64,000 nt of DNA from Azospirillum sp. (GCA_027486405.1 JAIXPD010000060.1:1-64000), one strand, 5' to 3'. Positions 9,607 to 20,198 are shown, counted from the stretch's first letter. A program made the numbers and translations. The notes: a model not told the origin generated them from the sequence alone.

Positions 9607-10524
9607 ATGGATCTGAACTGGCTGGATGATTTTCTGGCGCTGGCCGAACACAAGACGTTCGCGCGGGCGGCGGAAACCCGCAACGTGACCCAACCGGCCT
9701 TCAGCCGCCGCATCCAGGCGTTGGAGGAGTGGGTGGGAACGCGCCTGTTCGCCCGCTCCCCGCAGGGAACCACGCTGACACCCGCCGGTGATTTCCTGCG
9801 CGCCCATGCGGAGGATGTGTCCCGCCGCGTCCACCGGCTGCGGCAGGACACCCGCGCGGTGGCCGGGCGGGAGGCGTCGGCCATCACCATCGCCGCCACC
9901 CACGCCCTGTCCTTTGTGTTCTTTCCCGATTGGATCCGGGGGCACGCGCGCTTCGCCAGCCTTGGCCCGCTCAACTTGATTTCCGACACGATGGAGGCGT
10001 GCGAGCAGTTGATGGCGCGCGGCGCGGCGGATTTCCTGCTGTGCCACAGCCACCACGACGCCATGCCCCGTCTGGACACCCGCCATTTCACCAGCGTGGT
10101 CGTTGGTCAGGACGCGCTTGTCCCGCTGTGTGCCCCGGTGGAGGCGGGCGGTGGCCCGCGCTGGCCGCTGCCCGGCGATCCGTCGGCCCCGCCCCGCCTG
10201 TTGTCCTACCGCCCGCAATCCGCGCTGGGCCGCATCGTCGCCGCCACGTTGGAGCGGAACGGCCTGACGTTGACGGCGCACAACGCGCTGACGGCGCAGT
10301 TGGCGGCCACGCTGCTGACCATGGCGCGCCAGGGCGATGGGGTGGCGTGGCTGCCCAGAACCTTGGCCGAGGACGATCTGGCCGCCGGGCGTCTGGTGGA
10401 GGCCGGGGACGGGCGTTTCACCATTGGGGTCGAGATCCACCTGATCCGCGCGCGCCAGCGGCAATCGCCAACGGTTGAAGCCTTTTGGGCCGCCGTGACC
10501 GCTGGCGAGCGCCGCGACCAATAG
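9607..10524 (+). CDS. LysR-family transcriptional regulator, divergent from tarD
   Basis: This 305-aa regulator has the LysR winged helix-turn-helix at residues 1-60 (FLALAEHKTFARAAETRNV, then QPAFSRRIQALE) followed by a periplasmic-binding-protein-like effector domain. The ATG at 9607 gives the exact N-terminus expected of the family, so no earlier start is needed. It is transcribed away from tarD with 170 bp between the start codons, the classical arrangement for a LysR activator of its neighbour. D-tartrate or a product is the likely coinducer, by inference only. Confidence 0.88.
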   Translation: MDLNWLDDFLALAEHKTFARAAETRNVTQPAFSRRIQALEEWVGTRLFARSPQGTTLTPAGDFLRAHAEDVSRRVHRLRQDTRAVAGREASAITIAATHALSFVFFPDWIRGHARFASLGPLNLISDTMEACEQLMARGAADFLLCHSHHDAMPRLDTRHFTSVVVGQDALVPLCAPVEAGGGPRWPLPGDPSAPPRLLSYRPQSALGRIVAATLERNGLTLTAHNALTAQLAATLLTMARQGDGVAWLPRTLAEDDLAAGRLVEAGDGRFTIGVEIHLIRARQRQSPTVEAFWAAVTAGERRDQ

Positions 10525-10613
10525 GATTTGCGGGAAAATTTTGTGATATAATTATTATACACAATTGGGATAACAGTATCTCTATCCGGTGAATCTGGAT
10601 TGGAGATCGCGTC
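10525..10613 (+). promoter_or_regulatory. AT-rich leader before the GGDEF-EAL gene
   Basis: This short gap is strikingly AT-rich for the window and contains TATAAT (from about 10551) in the run TGATATAATTATTATAC, with a poorly spaced TTGCGG upstream. It probably holds the promoter of the gene at 10614, but no convincing -35 box at 16-18 bp could be assigned. Confidence 0.4.
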
Positions 10614-12452
10614 ATGTCCCATGCCCCTCAGCGCCGCGCCGGGGATCCGTTTGTCAGTTCCCCCGGCCTGCGCGCGCCCGTGTCGGGCGGCAGTCCCGCG
10701 CAGGTGTTGCGGCTGGTTCTGGACAACATGGCCGAAGGGGTGTGCGTCGCCGATCTCGACGGGCGGATCATCACCGCCAACCCGGCGGCGGAGGCGGTGT
10801 TCGGCCCGCTGCACTGCGTGGCCTTTGACGAACGCTTTGGCCCGTCCTTTCGCCTGGACGATCAGATCACGCCGTGCCCGCCCGCCTTGCGCCCGATGAC
10901 CCGCGCCATCCGGGGCGACAGCATCGAGCGGCAAAGCCTGTTCCTGGACCGTGGAGCGGAGAGGACGGTGGAGGAGGGCGCGCGGCCCGGCACGTGGATC
11001 CGCGTCAACGCCCGTCCGCTGCTGGAAACCGATGGGCGGATCGTTGGCGGCGTCCTGGTCTTCCGCGACATCACCCACATCAAGGCCACCGAAGACCGCA
11101 TGGCCTATCTGGCGCAGTTCGACGCCTTGACCGGCCTGCCCAACCGCTTCCAATTCCGCCAGCGGCTGGAGCGGGCGATCACGGCGGCGCGCGGGGCCGG
11201 GCGTCGGCTGGCGGTGCTGTTCCTGGATTTCGACCGCTTCAAGGAGATCAACGACAGCCTTGGCCACGAGTTGGGCGACGATCTGCTGGTGGCCATCGCC
11301 CGCCGCATCCGCGACGCCCTGCCGCCTTCTGTTTTCGTGGCGCGCTTTGGTGGGGACGAGTTCACCGCCTTGATCGAGGATCCGGGGGAGCGGGAGGAAC
11401 TGGCGGTGCTGGCCGCGCGGGTGCAACGGGCGTTGGCCGACCCCTTTCCGCTGGCGGGCGACAGCTACAGCCTGTCGGCCAGCGTCGGTGGCGTGCTGTT
11501 TCCCGACGACGCCGACGCCATCGACGATCTGCTGCGCAAGGCTGACATGGCGATGCAGCACGCCAAGGAGCAGGGCCGCAACGCCCTGCAATTCTACGAC
11601 GCCGCGATGACGGCGGCGGCGGCGGAACGGCTGGCGATGAAGGCGCAGTTGGCGCAGGCCCTGGAACGCGGCCAGTTCTTTTTGCACTATCAGCCGTTGG
11701 TGGAGGCCGGATCGGGCCGCCCGGTGGGGGTGGAGGCGCTGTTGCGTTGGCGCAGCGAGGCGTTCGGCCTCGTCTCCCCCGCCACCTTCATCCCCTTGAC
11801 CGAGGAAAGCGGTCTGATCGTGCCGATTGGCCGTTGGGTGCTGGAAACCGCCTGCCGCCAGGCCCGCGCCTGGGAGTTGGCCGGGCAACCGCCGATCGAG
11901 ATCGCCGTCAATCTGTCCCCCCGCCAACTGCGCGATCCGGAACTGGTCGAGCATGTGCGCGGGGTGCTGGATCGCAGCGGCCTGGATCCCTCCCGTCTGG
12001 TGTTGGAGATCACCGAGGGGCTGCTGATCGAGGATATGGCGCTGAGCCGTCGGGTTCTGGCGGCGCTGAAGCGGTTGGGCATCCGGCTGGCGTTGGACGA
12101 TTTCGGCACCGGCTATTCCAGCCTCAGCTACCTCAACAGCCTGCCCTTCGACATTTTGAAGATGGATGGCTCCTTCACCCGCAACCTCAGCAATGGGCAG
12201 ACGGTCAACACCGGTGGGCAGGCCATCGCGCGGGCGATCATCGCCCTGGGGCAGAGCCTGAACATGCTGCTGGTGGCCGAAGGGGTGGAAACCGCCGAAC
12301 AGCACGCGTGGTTGACCCGCAACGGCTGCGATCTGGTCCAGGGCTATCATTTCGGCCGTCCGGCGGCGGCGGACGACGTGACCGGGATCCTGCAAGGTCT
12401 GGCGCTCGCCCACAGCGCCCGCCAGATCGGGCAGAGCGATTTTGTGATCTGA
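10614..12452 (+). CDS. PAS-GGDEF-EAL cyclic-di-GMP enzyme
   Basis: This 612-aa cytoplasmic protein has a PAS domain (about 25-160, NMAEGVCVADLDGRIITANP), a GGDEF domain with an intact RFGGDEF near residue 247, and an EAL domain with EALLRW near 374, the DDFGTGYSSLSYL loop and the AEGVE motif. Both catalytic signatures are intact, so it could make or degrade cyclic di-GMP. The RxxD product-inhibition site that usually stands five residues before GGDEF is missing. No membrane segment is seen. It is convergent with dctD, only 28 bp away. The chemoreceptor at 20257 carries a PilZ domain, so c-di-GMP is evidently a signal in this organism. Confidence 0.92.
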   Translation: MSHAPQRRAGDPFVSSPGLRAPVSGGSPAQVLRLVLDNMAEGVCVADLDGRIITANPAAEAVFGPLHCVAFDERFGPSFRLDDQITPCPPALRPMTRAIRGDSIERQSLFLDRGAERTVEEGARPGTWIRVNARPLLETDGRIVGGVLVFRDITHIKATEDRMAYLAQFDALTGLPNRFQFRQRLERAITAARGAGRRLAVLFLDFDRFKEINDSLGHELGDDLLVAIARRIRDALPPSVFVARFGGDEFTALIEDPGEREELAVLAARVQRALADPFPLAGDSYSLSASVGGVLFPDDADAIDDLLRKADMAMQHAKEQGRNALQFYDAAMTAAAAERLAMKAQLAQALERGQFFLHYQPLVEAGSGRPVGVEALLRWRSEAFGLVSPATFIPLTEESGLIVPIGRWVLETACRQARAWELAGQPPIEIAVNLSPRQLRDPELVEHVRGVLDRSGLDPSRLVLEITEGLLIEDMALSRRVLAALKRLGIRLALDDFGTGYSSLSYLNSLPFDILKMDGSFTRNLSNGQTVNTGGQAIARAIIALGQSLNMLLVAEGVETAEQHAWLTRNGCDLVQGYHFGRPAAADDVTGILQGLALAHSARQIGQSDFVI

Positions 12453-12480
12453 CGTTCGCGGCGTAGGGCGCGCGCCCGAA

Positions 12481-13851
<1,371 letters not shown>

Positions 13852-13861
13852 GGTCGGAACC

Positions 13862-15772
13862 TCAGGCGTCGGCGCGGTTGGGGGTGTCGGTGACGGGATC
13901 GGGGCCAGAGTCCGGAGCGGCGGGCAGGTCGATGGTGAACAGCGCCCCGCCGTCCGGGCCGTTGGTCCCGGTCAGCGTGCCGCCGAAGTCACGCACGATC
14001 CCCGCCGAAATGGCAAGTCCCAAGCCCAGGCCGCCGCCGGTCTCGCCCTCGGCCCGGTCCGTCCCATCCTTGGCCCCGTCCTTGGCCGCATCCTTGGTGG
14101 TGAAAAACGGTTCGAAGAGCCGGTCGCGCGCCGCGTCGGACAGGCCGGGGCCGGTGTCGGCGACGGCGATGCGGACCCGCGCGCCGTGCCGCGCGGCGGT
14201 GACGGTGATGGCGGGTGCGGCCCCCCCACCGGTCATGGCCCCGCCGGTCCCTTTGGTGCCGGTCAGCGCGTCGAGCGCGTTGGTCAGCAGATTGACCAGC
14301 ACCTGTTCCAACCGGTTGGCGTCGCACAGGGCCACGGCGTCGTCCGCCGCCTCCACCGTCACCGCGACCGTGGAGCGGGTCACGCGGGCGTCCAGCAGGA
14401 ACAGGGCGTTGGCGATCACCCGGCCCGTCGCCACCGGCTGGGGCGCGCCGGTGGATTTGCGGGCGAAGCGCTTCAGCTCCCCGGTCAGCGCGCCCATGCG
14501 GTCCACCAATTGGCCGATGCGGTCCAAATTCTCCTGCGCGGCGTCGAGCTTGCCGCGTTGCAGGAACTTCACCGTGTTGCCCGACAGGGTGCGCAGCGCC
14601 GCCAGCGGTTGGTTCAACTCATGCGCCAACCCGGCGGACATCTGGCCGATCACCGCCAGCTTGCCCGCGTGGACCAGCTCCCCTTGCGCGGCGCGCAGGT
14701 GGCGGGTGCGCTCCTCCACCTTGCGTTCCAGGGCGTCGTTGGCGTGGCGCAGGGCGCGCAGGTGCCGCCGGTGCTGCCGCCACAGCAACGCCAGCATGCC
14801 GATCAGGGCGCTGCCGACCGCGCTCAAGGCCGCGTGCGCCCAGGCCATCGCCGTGACGGGGGCCACCGGCGACAGAACGGTGAGGGTCCAGGGCGTCCCG
14901 TGCAACGGCGCGCTTTGCGCCAGCACAAGGCCGGAAATGGCGAAGGGGGACGCGGCGTCGGCCTCCGACCGGGCCTCGGCGGGCAGGCGGACCAGTTCGG
15001 CGTCGTCCGACACCCGCCGCACCGGGCTGAGGCCAAGCGGCGGCAACGGGCGGGCGTTGTATTGCAGCGTCCGTTCCAACCGCTGGCGTTCCGCCCCGTC
15101 CAGCGGGCGCAAGGTGCTGTAGCGCCAGGACGGCACGGAGGCGAGGATGGCCACGCCGTTTTCGTCCACCACCAGAACCGGGGCCTCCACCGTCGCCCAG
15201 GAGCGTTCCAACTGCTCCAGGCTGACCTTGACCACCGCCACGCCGACGATCTCGCCGTCGTCGGTCAGGGTGGAGGAGAGGAAATAGCCCGGCTCGTTCC
15301 GGGTGGTCCCGATGCCGTAAAAGCGGCCGGGCCGCCCCGCCGCCGCCGCGATGAAATAGGGGCGGTAGAACAGATCCTCGCCGATGAAGCTGTCGGGGCG
15401 GTTCCAGTTGCTCGACGCGACGACGCGGCCCTGCGCGTTCATCACGTAAATGGCCAGCGTGCCGGTGCGCTGGTTCAGCCGCTCCAGAAAGCGATTCACC
15501 TCCGCCGCCGGGGCCGGACGCCCCGACGCCAGATCGAGCACGTCGCGTTCCAGCTCCAGCGTGGCCGGGAAGAAGGCGTATTTGTCGATCTCGCGTTCCA
15601 GGCTGGCGGCGTAGAGATCCAGCCGGTGCCGCCCGGTGTCGCCCAGCGCCGCCAACCCCGCCGTTTCGCTGGCGCGGAACGCCGCCGCCCCGATCAGCAG
15701 GGCAATGGTCAACACCAGAAGCGGAAACGGGCCGATCCGGCGCAGGCGGCGGGCGGTGGCGGCAAGGCGCAT
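13862..15772 (-). CDS. dctB: C4-dicarboxylate sensor kinase DctB
   Basis: This 636-aa membrane histidine kinase has TM1 at about 14-34, a large periplasmic tandem PDC/Cache sensor with the DctB-typical GRPGRFYGIGTTRNEPGYFL segment, TM2 at about 312-332, a coiled coil, the H-box with His384 in SAGLAHELNQPLAALR and an ATPase domain with a GLGLGLAIS G-box. In rhizobia DctB binds succinate, fumarate or malate and phosphorylates DctD, which is encoded immediately downstream. A low-complexity run rich in KDAAKDGAKDGTD interrupts the ATPase domain between the N and G boxes and is probably a surface loop. Confidence 0.94.
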   Translation of the reverse strand: MRLAATARRLRRIGPFPLLVLTIALLIGAAAFRASETAGLAALGDTGRHRLDLYAASLEREIDKYAFFPATLELERDVLDLASGRPAPAAEVNRFLERLNQRTGTLAIYVMNAQGRVVASSNWNRPDSFIGEDLFYRPYFIAAAAGRPGRFYGIGTTRNEPGYFLSSTLTDDGEIVGVAVVKVSLEQLERSWATVEAPVLVVDENGVAILASVPSWRYSTLRPLDGAERQRLERTLQYNARPLPPLGLSPVRRVSDDAELVRLPAEARSEADAASPFAISGLVLAQSAPLHGTPWTLTVLSPVAPVTAMAWAHAALSAVGSALIGMLALLWRQHRRHLRALRHANDALERKVEERTRHLRAAQGELVHAGKLAVIGQMSAGLAHELNQPLAALRTLSGNTVKFLQRGKLDAAQENLDRIGQLVDRMGALTGELKRFARKSTGAPQPVATGRVIANALFLLDARVTRSTVAVTVEAADDAVALCDANRLEQVLVNLLTNALDALTGTKGTGGAMTGGGAAPAITVTAARHGARVRIAVADTGPGLSDAARDRLFEPFFTTKDAAKDGAKDGTDRAEGETGGGLGLGLAISAGIVRDFGGTLTGTNGPDGGALFTIDLPAAPDSGPDPVTDTPNRADA

Positions 15773-16033
15773 CAGACCCCCCGCTGTGGCGCGCGAATGG
15801 AACGTTTGAAACAGCGTGAAACGCTTTTCGGGACGCTGTTCACCGGTTGCAACGCCCCGTCCCCGCGCGCGGCCATGCTCTGGGGACGGACGGGATTGGC
15901 GGCGGGGTGGGGGGATGGGCGATGCGGGGACAAGCGGGCGCTCCCGGTGGCGGTAGGCTGTCAGTCCTAAATCACCCGGCGCGTTCCGGCAATCGCGTGT
16001 GGAACATCAAAAAGGCAAGGGTCCAACCCTCAC
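15773..16033. other. Upstream region of dctB with an inverted repeat
   Basis: This 261-bp gap holds no gene. AACAGCGT at 15810-15817 and ACGCTGTT at 15833-15840 form a perfect 8-bp dyad with a 15-bp spacer about 40 bp before the dctB start, which could be an operator or a leader hairpin. No sigma-54-type box was found here. Confidence 0.5.
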
Positions 16034-16251
16034 GGCAATCGCTTGAACGAGCGGTCATCGTCAAGCAGGCAAGAAGGGACACGGATTTCACGGACAAAAG
16101 GATGGATTGCACGGATTTTTCCTCCAATCGCTTCATCCATCCCGTCACGAGGCTTGTAGCAAGCTTGCAAACAGGATGGCCGTGAGAAAAATCCGTGAAA
16201 TCCGTGGCAACTCTTGTTTCAGCCGGGTGCGCGATTCTTCAAGCGATTGCC
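16034..16251. repeat. 218-bp MITE-like element with 14-bp terminal inverted repeats
   Basis: The element begins with GGCAATCGCTTGAA (16034-16047) and ends with its exact reverse complement (16238-16251). Inside, CACGGATTTCACGGA occurs near the left end and its complement near the right end, so the whole piece folds back on itself. It contains no protein coding frame of note and no clear target-site duplication. The same 14-mer occurs once more at 35257-35270. It sits between dctA and dctB, separating the two transcription units. Confidence 0.75.
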
Positions 16252-16296
16252 ATGTCTCCCCCCTCCACCCGTGCGGGCAGAGGGGGGATTTGCGGG

Positions 16297-17586
16297 TCAG
16301 TGGCGCGCGGTGGCGGAGGCCAGAACGGGATCGGTGGCGTCCTCCGTCTCGTCCTCGTCGCTGGCGTCGCCGATGGCGTTCTCCCACTTGGCCACGACCG
16401 AGGTGGCGATGGCGTTGCCCAGCACGTTGGTGACGGTGCGGCCCATGTCCAGGAAATGGTCGATGCCCAGGATCAGCAGGATGCCCGCTTCCGGCAGGTT
16501 GAACATCGGCAGCACGGCGGCGACCACGACCAGCGACGAACGCGGCACCCCGGCGATGCCCTTGCTCGACACCATCAGCACCAGCAGCATGATGATTTGC
16601 TGATCGAGGCTGAGCGGCAGGTTGTAGGCCTGGGCGATGAACAGCGACGCGAAGGTCGTGTAGATCATCGAGCCGTCGAGGTTGAAGGAGTAGCCCAGCG
16701 GCAGGACGAAGCCGATCACCCGCTCGTTCACGCCGAACCGCTTCAGCGCCGCCATCAGGCGGGGATAGGCGGATTCGCTGGACGCGGTGGAAAAGCCCAG
16801 CAGCATCGGTTGGCGCACCAGACCCAGCAGGCGGAACACATCGCCCTTGAGCACCAGGAACCCGGCCCCCAGCAGCACCAGCCACAGCACGGCCAGCGCG
16901 ATGTAGAAGCTGCCCATGAAGGTGCCATAGACCGCCAGCACGCCCAGCCCCTGGGTGGCGACGACGTTGGCGACGGCGGCGAACACGCCGATCGGGGCGA
17001 AGCGCATCACATATTCGGTGACGCGCAGCATGACCGGAACCACCTCTTCGATCGACTGGGCGAGCAGGCCCGCCTTGGTGTCGCGCAACTGGCCCAGCGC
17101 CAGACCGAAGAAGACGGAGAAGACCAGGATTTGCAGGATCTCGTTGTTCGCCATCGCTTCGAAGATGTTGCGCGGGAAGACGTGGATCAGGAAATCCTTG
17201 AGGTTCAGCGACGACGTTTTCAGCCCGGCGCTGGCGGTGGTTTCCGGCAGCGGCACGCCGACATGCGCGCCCGGTTGCAGCAGGTTGGCGAAGACCAGCC
17301 CGATGAACAGCGACGCGAAGGACGCCATCAGGAACCAGCCGACCGCCTTGCCGCCGATGCGGCCCACGGTCTTGGCGTCGCCCATGCCCGACATCCCGGC
17401 CACCAGGGTGGAGAAGATCAGCGGGGCCAGGATCATCTTGATCAGGCGCAGGAAAATGTCGGTGACGATCACGAAGTAACCGGCCACCGTCTTGGCGTCC
17501 GCCGGGGACAGTTGCGTGTTGCAGAGATAGCCGGTGAGGATGCCGAGCAGCATCGCGGCGATGATGAGCGTCGTCTGTCGATTCAT
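16297..17586 (-). CDS. dctA: C4-dicarboxylate:cation symporter DctA
   Basis: This 429-aa inner-membrane symporter of the DAACS family takes up succinate, fumarate, malate and often aspartate with protons or sodium. Family features include IFLRLIKMILAPLIFSTLVAGM near residue 50, the serine-rich hairpin TASSESAYPRLM, and the LDGSMIY motif of TM7, followed by the second re-entrant loop (VSSKGIAGVPRSS). Length and start (ATG at 17586) match the family. It lies 60 bp after aspA on the same strand with an intercistronic hairpin and no promoter of its own visible, so it is probably read from the aspA sigma-54 promoter. Confidence 0.95.
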   Translation of the reverse strand: MNRQTTLIIAAMLLGILTGYLCNTQLSPADAKTVAGYFVIVTDIFLRLIKMILAPLIFSTLVAGMSGMGDAKTVGRIGGKAVGWFLMASFASLFIGLVFANLLQPGAHVGVPLPETTASAGLKTSSLNLKDFLIHVFPRNIFEAMANNEILQILVFSVFFGLALGQLRDTKAGLLAQSIEEVVPVMLRVTEYVMRFAPIGVFAAVANVVATQGLGVLAVYGTFMGSFYIALAVLWLVLLGAGFLVLKGDVFRLLGLVRQPMLLGFSTASSESAYPRLMAALKRFGVNERVIGFVLPLGYSFNLDGSMIYTTFASLFIAQAYNLPLSLDQQIIMLLVLMVSSKGIAGVPRSSLVVVAAVLPMFNLPEAGILLILGIDHFLDMGRTVTNVLGNAIATSVVAKWENAIGDASDEDETEDATDPVLASATARH

Positions 17587-17605
17587 GGGACGTGTCCTTC
17601 CCTGG

Positions 17606-17626
17606 CCCGGCGGTTTGCCCGCCGGG
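17606..17626 (-). other. Intercistronic hairpin between aspA and dctA
   Basis: CCCGGCGG at 17606-17613 pairs perfectly with CCGCCGGG at 17619-17626 around a 5-nt loop. There is no U-tract on either strand, so it looks like an mRNA-stabilising or partial-attenuation hairpin rather than a terminator. Confidence 0.55.
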
Positions 17627-17646
17627 ATGTCGGTGTTTGGAGCGGA

Positions 17647-19074
17647 TCAGCCGGCGGTGGGGATCATCTGGGGCCGGGTGAGGATGTCGGGGCGCAGCAC
17701 CTCGGCCAGCGCCTCCGCCGTCATCAGGCCGCGCGCCTCCACCAGTTCGGCCACGCCCTTGCCGGTGCGGTGCGCCTCGGCGGCGATGTCCGTGGCGTTG
17801 GCGTAGCCGATGTAGGGGTTGAGCGCGGTGACGATGCCGATGGAGTTGCGCACGGCGGCGGCCAGATGGTCGCGGTTGGCGGTGATGCCGTCCACGCACA
17901 GGTCGGCCAGCACCCGGCAGCCCTGGCGCAGATGGGTGATGCTCTTGAACAGGCTGTGGGCGATGATCGGTTCGAACGCGTTGAGCTGGAGCTGACCGGC
18001 TTCGGCGGCGAAGGTCACGGTCATGTCGTTGCCGATGACCTCGAAGGCGATCTGGTTGACCACCTCGGGGATCACCGGGTTGACCTTGCCCGGCATGATC
18101 GAGGATCCGGCCTGACGGGCGGGCAGGTTGATTTCGCCCAGACCGGCGCGCGGGCCGCTGGACAGCAGGCGCAGGTCGTTGCAGGTCTTCGACAGCTTCA
18201 CCGCCACCCGCTTCAGCACGCCCGACAATTGCACGAAGCTGCCGCAATCCTGCGTCGCTTCGATCAGGTTGGGGGCGGTGACGACCGGCACGCCGCTGAT
18301 TTCGGCCAGACGGCGGCAGACGAGCGGGGCGTAATCCGGGTGGGCGTTGATGCCGGTGCCGATGGCGGTGGCCCCCAGATTGATTTCGCGGATCAGCAGA
18401 GCGGCTTCCTTCAACCGCTCCTCATCCTCGGCCAGCATGACGGCGTAGGTGGAGAATTCCTGCCCCAGCGTCATCGGAACGGCGTCCTGCAACTGGGTGC
18501 GGCCCATCTTCAGCACGTCGGCGAACTCGTCGGCCTTGCGCTGGAAGGCGGCGCGCAGATAGCCCATCGCCTCCACCAATCGGAAAATGCCGGTGTAGGT
18601 CGCCAGCTTCAACGCCGTCGGGTAGACGTCGTTGGTGGACTGGCTCATGTTGACGTGTTCGTTGGGGTGCAGGTGCGTGTAGGCCCCGCGCGCGTGGCCC
18701 AGAATCTCCAACGCGCGGTTGGCGATGACCTCGTTGGCGTTCATGTTGGTCGAGGTCCCGGCCCCGCCCTGGATGACGTCCACCACGAAATGATCCAGCA
18801 GCGCCCCGGCCCGGATCTCGCGGCAGGCGGCAACGATGGCGTCGGCGCGCTCCGCGCTCAACAGCCCCAATTCCTGGTTGGCGCGCGCCGCCGCCGTCTT
18901 GATGTCCGCCAGCGCCCGGACCAGATCGGGGTAATGACCGATGGGGGTCCCGGTGATCGGGAAATTCTCGACCGCGCGCAGGGTGTGGACGCCGTAATAG
19001 GCATCGGCGGGAACCTCGCGGTCGCCCAGCAGATCATGTTCCAGGCGGGTGGGGCGGGTGGTGGCGGCGGGCAT
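17647..19074 (-). CDS. aspA: Aspartate ammonia-lyase
   Basis: This 475-aa enzyme of the fumarase/aspartase superfamily deaminates L-aspartate to fumarate and ammonia. The flexible active-site loop carries GSSIMPGKVNPVIPE, and other family blocks are TSTNMNANEVIANRA and HVNMSQSTNDVYPTA. The MPAATT start at 19074 is preferred because the extra upstream residues are not family-like. It precedes dctA in the same direction behind a sigma-54 promoter, so aspartate breakdown and dicarboxylate uptake are under the same DctB/DctD control. Fumarase C is the nearest alternative, but the aspartase-like YGVHTLRAVENFPI segment near the N-terminus favours AspA. Confidence 0.92.
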   Translation of the reverse strand: MPAATTRPTRLEHDLLGDREVPADAYYGVHTLRAVENFPITGTPIGHYPDLVRALADIKTAAARANQELGLLSAERADAIVAACREIRAGALLDHFVVDVIQGGAGTSTNMNANEVIANRALEILGHARGAYTHLHPNEHVNMSQSTNDVYPTALKLATYTGIFRLVEAMGYLRAAFQRKADEFADVLKMGRTQLQDAVPMTLGQEFSTYAVMLAEDEERLKEAALLIREINLGATAIGTGINAHPDYAPLVCRRLAEISGVPVVTAPNLIEATQDCGSFVQLSGVLKRVAVKLSKTCNDLRLLSSGPRAGLGEINLPARQAGSSIMPGKVNPVIPEVVNQIAFEVIGNDMTVTFAAEAGQLQLNAFEPIIAHSLFKSITHLRQGCRVLADLCVDGITANRDHLAAAVRNSIGIVTALNPYIGYANATDIAAEAHRTGKGVAELVEARGLMTAEALAEVLRPDILTRPQMIPTAG

Positions 19075-19127
19075 GGGACGTTTCGCTCCGTGATGGGGTT
19101 CCCGTCTGTGCGGGATGCCGCTCACAG

Positions 19128-19143
19128 AGCAACGGCTGTGCCA
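19128..19143 (-). promoter_or_regulatory. Sigma-54 promoter of aspA-dctA
   Basis: Read on the minus strand the sequence is TGGCAC, five bases (AGCCG), then TTGCT, which matches the -24/-12 consensus with the correct GG-to-GC distance. Transcription would begin near 19116, about 40 bp before the aspA start codon. DctD is a sigma-54 activator, which supports the assignment. Confidence 0.85.
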
Positions 19144-19213
19144 GCGCCGGTTGCTGCGCTTCTGATTTTAACTTATTGATTTTGCTTGATGTTGTTTCTG
19201 TTCAGCCCTCCAT

Positions 19214-19263
19214 CGTTCGGATTTCCGGATGGGGCGGCGAATCCACGTTCGGAAATCCGAACG
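19214..19263 (-). promoter_or_regulatory. Paired upstream activator dyads (probable DctD sites)
   Basis: CGTTCGGAAATCCGAACG at 19246-19263 is a perfect 8-bp dyad with a 2-bp centre. A weaker copy, CGTTCGGATTTCCGGATG, lies at 19214-19231. Their centres are 32 bp apart, about three helical turns, and stand roughly 85-120 bp upstream of the sigma-54 promoter, which is the classical geometry for a pair of enhancer sites bound by DctD dimers. Confidence 0.75.
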
Positions 19264-19673
19264 GCGTTTTGGCCTCTGCATCGCGGTGATGAGCGGGCAA
19301 GAGATGAGACGATGGTGACGCCGGAGTTGAATTAGAGAAAACGCACATAAGCTGTTACGTGAATTTCAGGTCTGCTCCGATTCGGACTGTCTTTGTTACG
19401 GATTTTTCAAATCGAGACGCTTTTCGCATTTTGCGAGCCATTTTGCTGTGTGATCGCACCAAAACGAGATCGAAAAAACGTGGCCCGTCTCAGAATGCTG
19501 CGCACAGCCATTGGAATTGTTGATTCCCCACTGGTCATACCAAAGTGCTTGGTCTTTGGCCTGCCGATTGCTTAGACACCGTAACAACGCTGCGTCATCC
19601 AGTCGCAGTGCGGTGTGGGAACGCTGAACAAAAACACAGAACGCCATCGTTGGAATGGCGAGGAGACGATTGC
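19264..19673. other. Intergenic region before the exported-protein gene
   Basis: About 410 bp of comparatively AT-rich DNA between the dct enhancers and the gene at 19674. Weak frames occur on both strands but lack ribosome binding sites and the codon bias of the neighbouring genes. It probably carries the promoter of the 19674 gene. No other structure was identified with confidence. Confidence 0.5.
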
Positions 19674-20198
19674 ATGAGCCGCAGCATCAAAACCCTTCTG
19701 GCCGCCGCCATCCTGTTCACCCCGCTGTCGGCGATGGCGTTCGACGTCGATGCCTACAAGGCGACGGTCACGGAATCGGTGCGCGAATTGCTGACCGGGA
19801 CCATCGCCGATCCGGCGGCGTCGCTGGCCCGTCAGGACAAGCTGATCGCCATGGGCGTGGAAGCGTGCAAGGAAAACGCCAAGGAGAACCCGGCCGACGC
19901 CAAGATCATGGAGTTGGTGATCGCCAGTGCCGAGGGCATGAAGGCGATGACGCCCGACCAGCTCGAAGCCAAATGGGGCGACAGCGGCGACGCGGGCGAC
20001 GCCGTCGGTGTGCCGCTGAAGTCGCTGGACCAGTTCAGCAAGACCCGCAACTACATCGACGTCGTCGTTCACCCGGCCCGCGCCTACACCTTCATCAAGG
20101 ATTGGCAGACCAGCAAAAGCAAGCAGGCCCTGGCCGAAGCCAAGGGCGAACTGGGTGAGGTGCTGGAGCATTCGGAGAAGCTGCGCAAGGCCAAGTGA
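19674..20198 (+). CDS. Exported protein of unknown function next to a chemoreceptor
   Basis: This 174-aa protein has a clear signal peptide ([17 protein letters not shown], cleavage after residue 22) and a good ribosome binding site AGGAGA at 19661. The mature protein is mostly helical and rich in Lys, Ala and Glu, with a single Cys near residue 64 ([13 protein letters not shown]) and a Lys-rich coiled-coil-like C-terminus ([20 protein letters not shown]). I do not recognise the family. It ends 58 bp before a PilZ chemoreceptor on the same strand and is probably co-transcribed with it, so it may be a periplasmic partner of that receptor. That role is inference from position only. Confidence 0.8.
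   Translation: MSRSIKTLLAAAILFTPLSAMAFDVDAYKATVTESVRELLTGTIADPAASLARQDKLIAMGVEACKENAKENPADAKIMELVIASAEGMKAMTPDQLEAKWGDSGDAGDAVGVPLKSLDQFSKTRNYIDVVVHPARAYTFIKDWQTSKSKQALAEAKGELGEVLEHSEKLRKAK

Noticed and set aside
15847-16433. Coding frames through the MITE-like element
   Set aside because: They cross the terminal repeats and have no protein-like conservation signal.
17606-17626. Rho-independent terminator between aspA and dctA
   Set aside because: The stem is perfect but there is no U-tract on either strand.
19393-19647. Short open frames in the AT-rich gap before the exported-protein gene
   Set aside because: No ribosome binding site, no codon bias like the neighbours and no recognisable motif.
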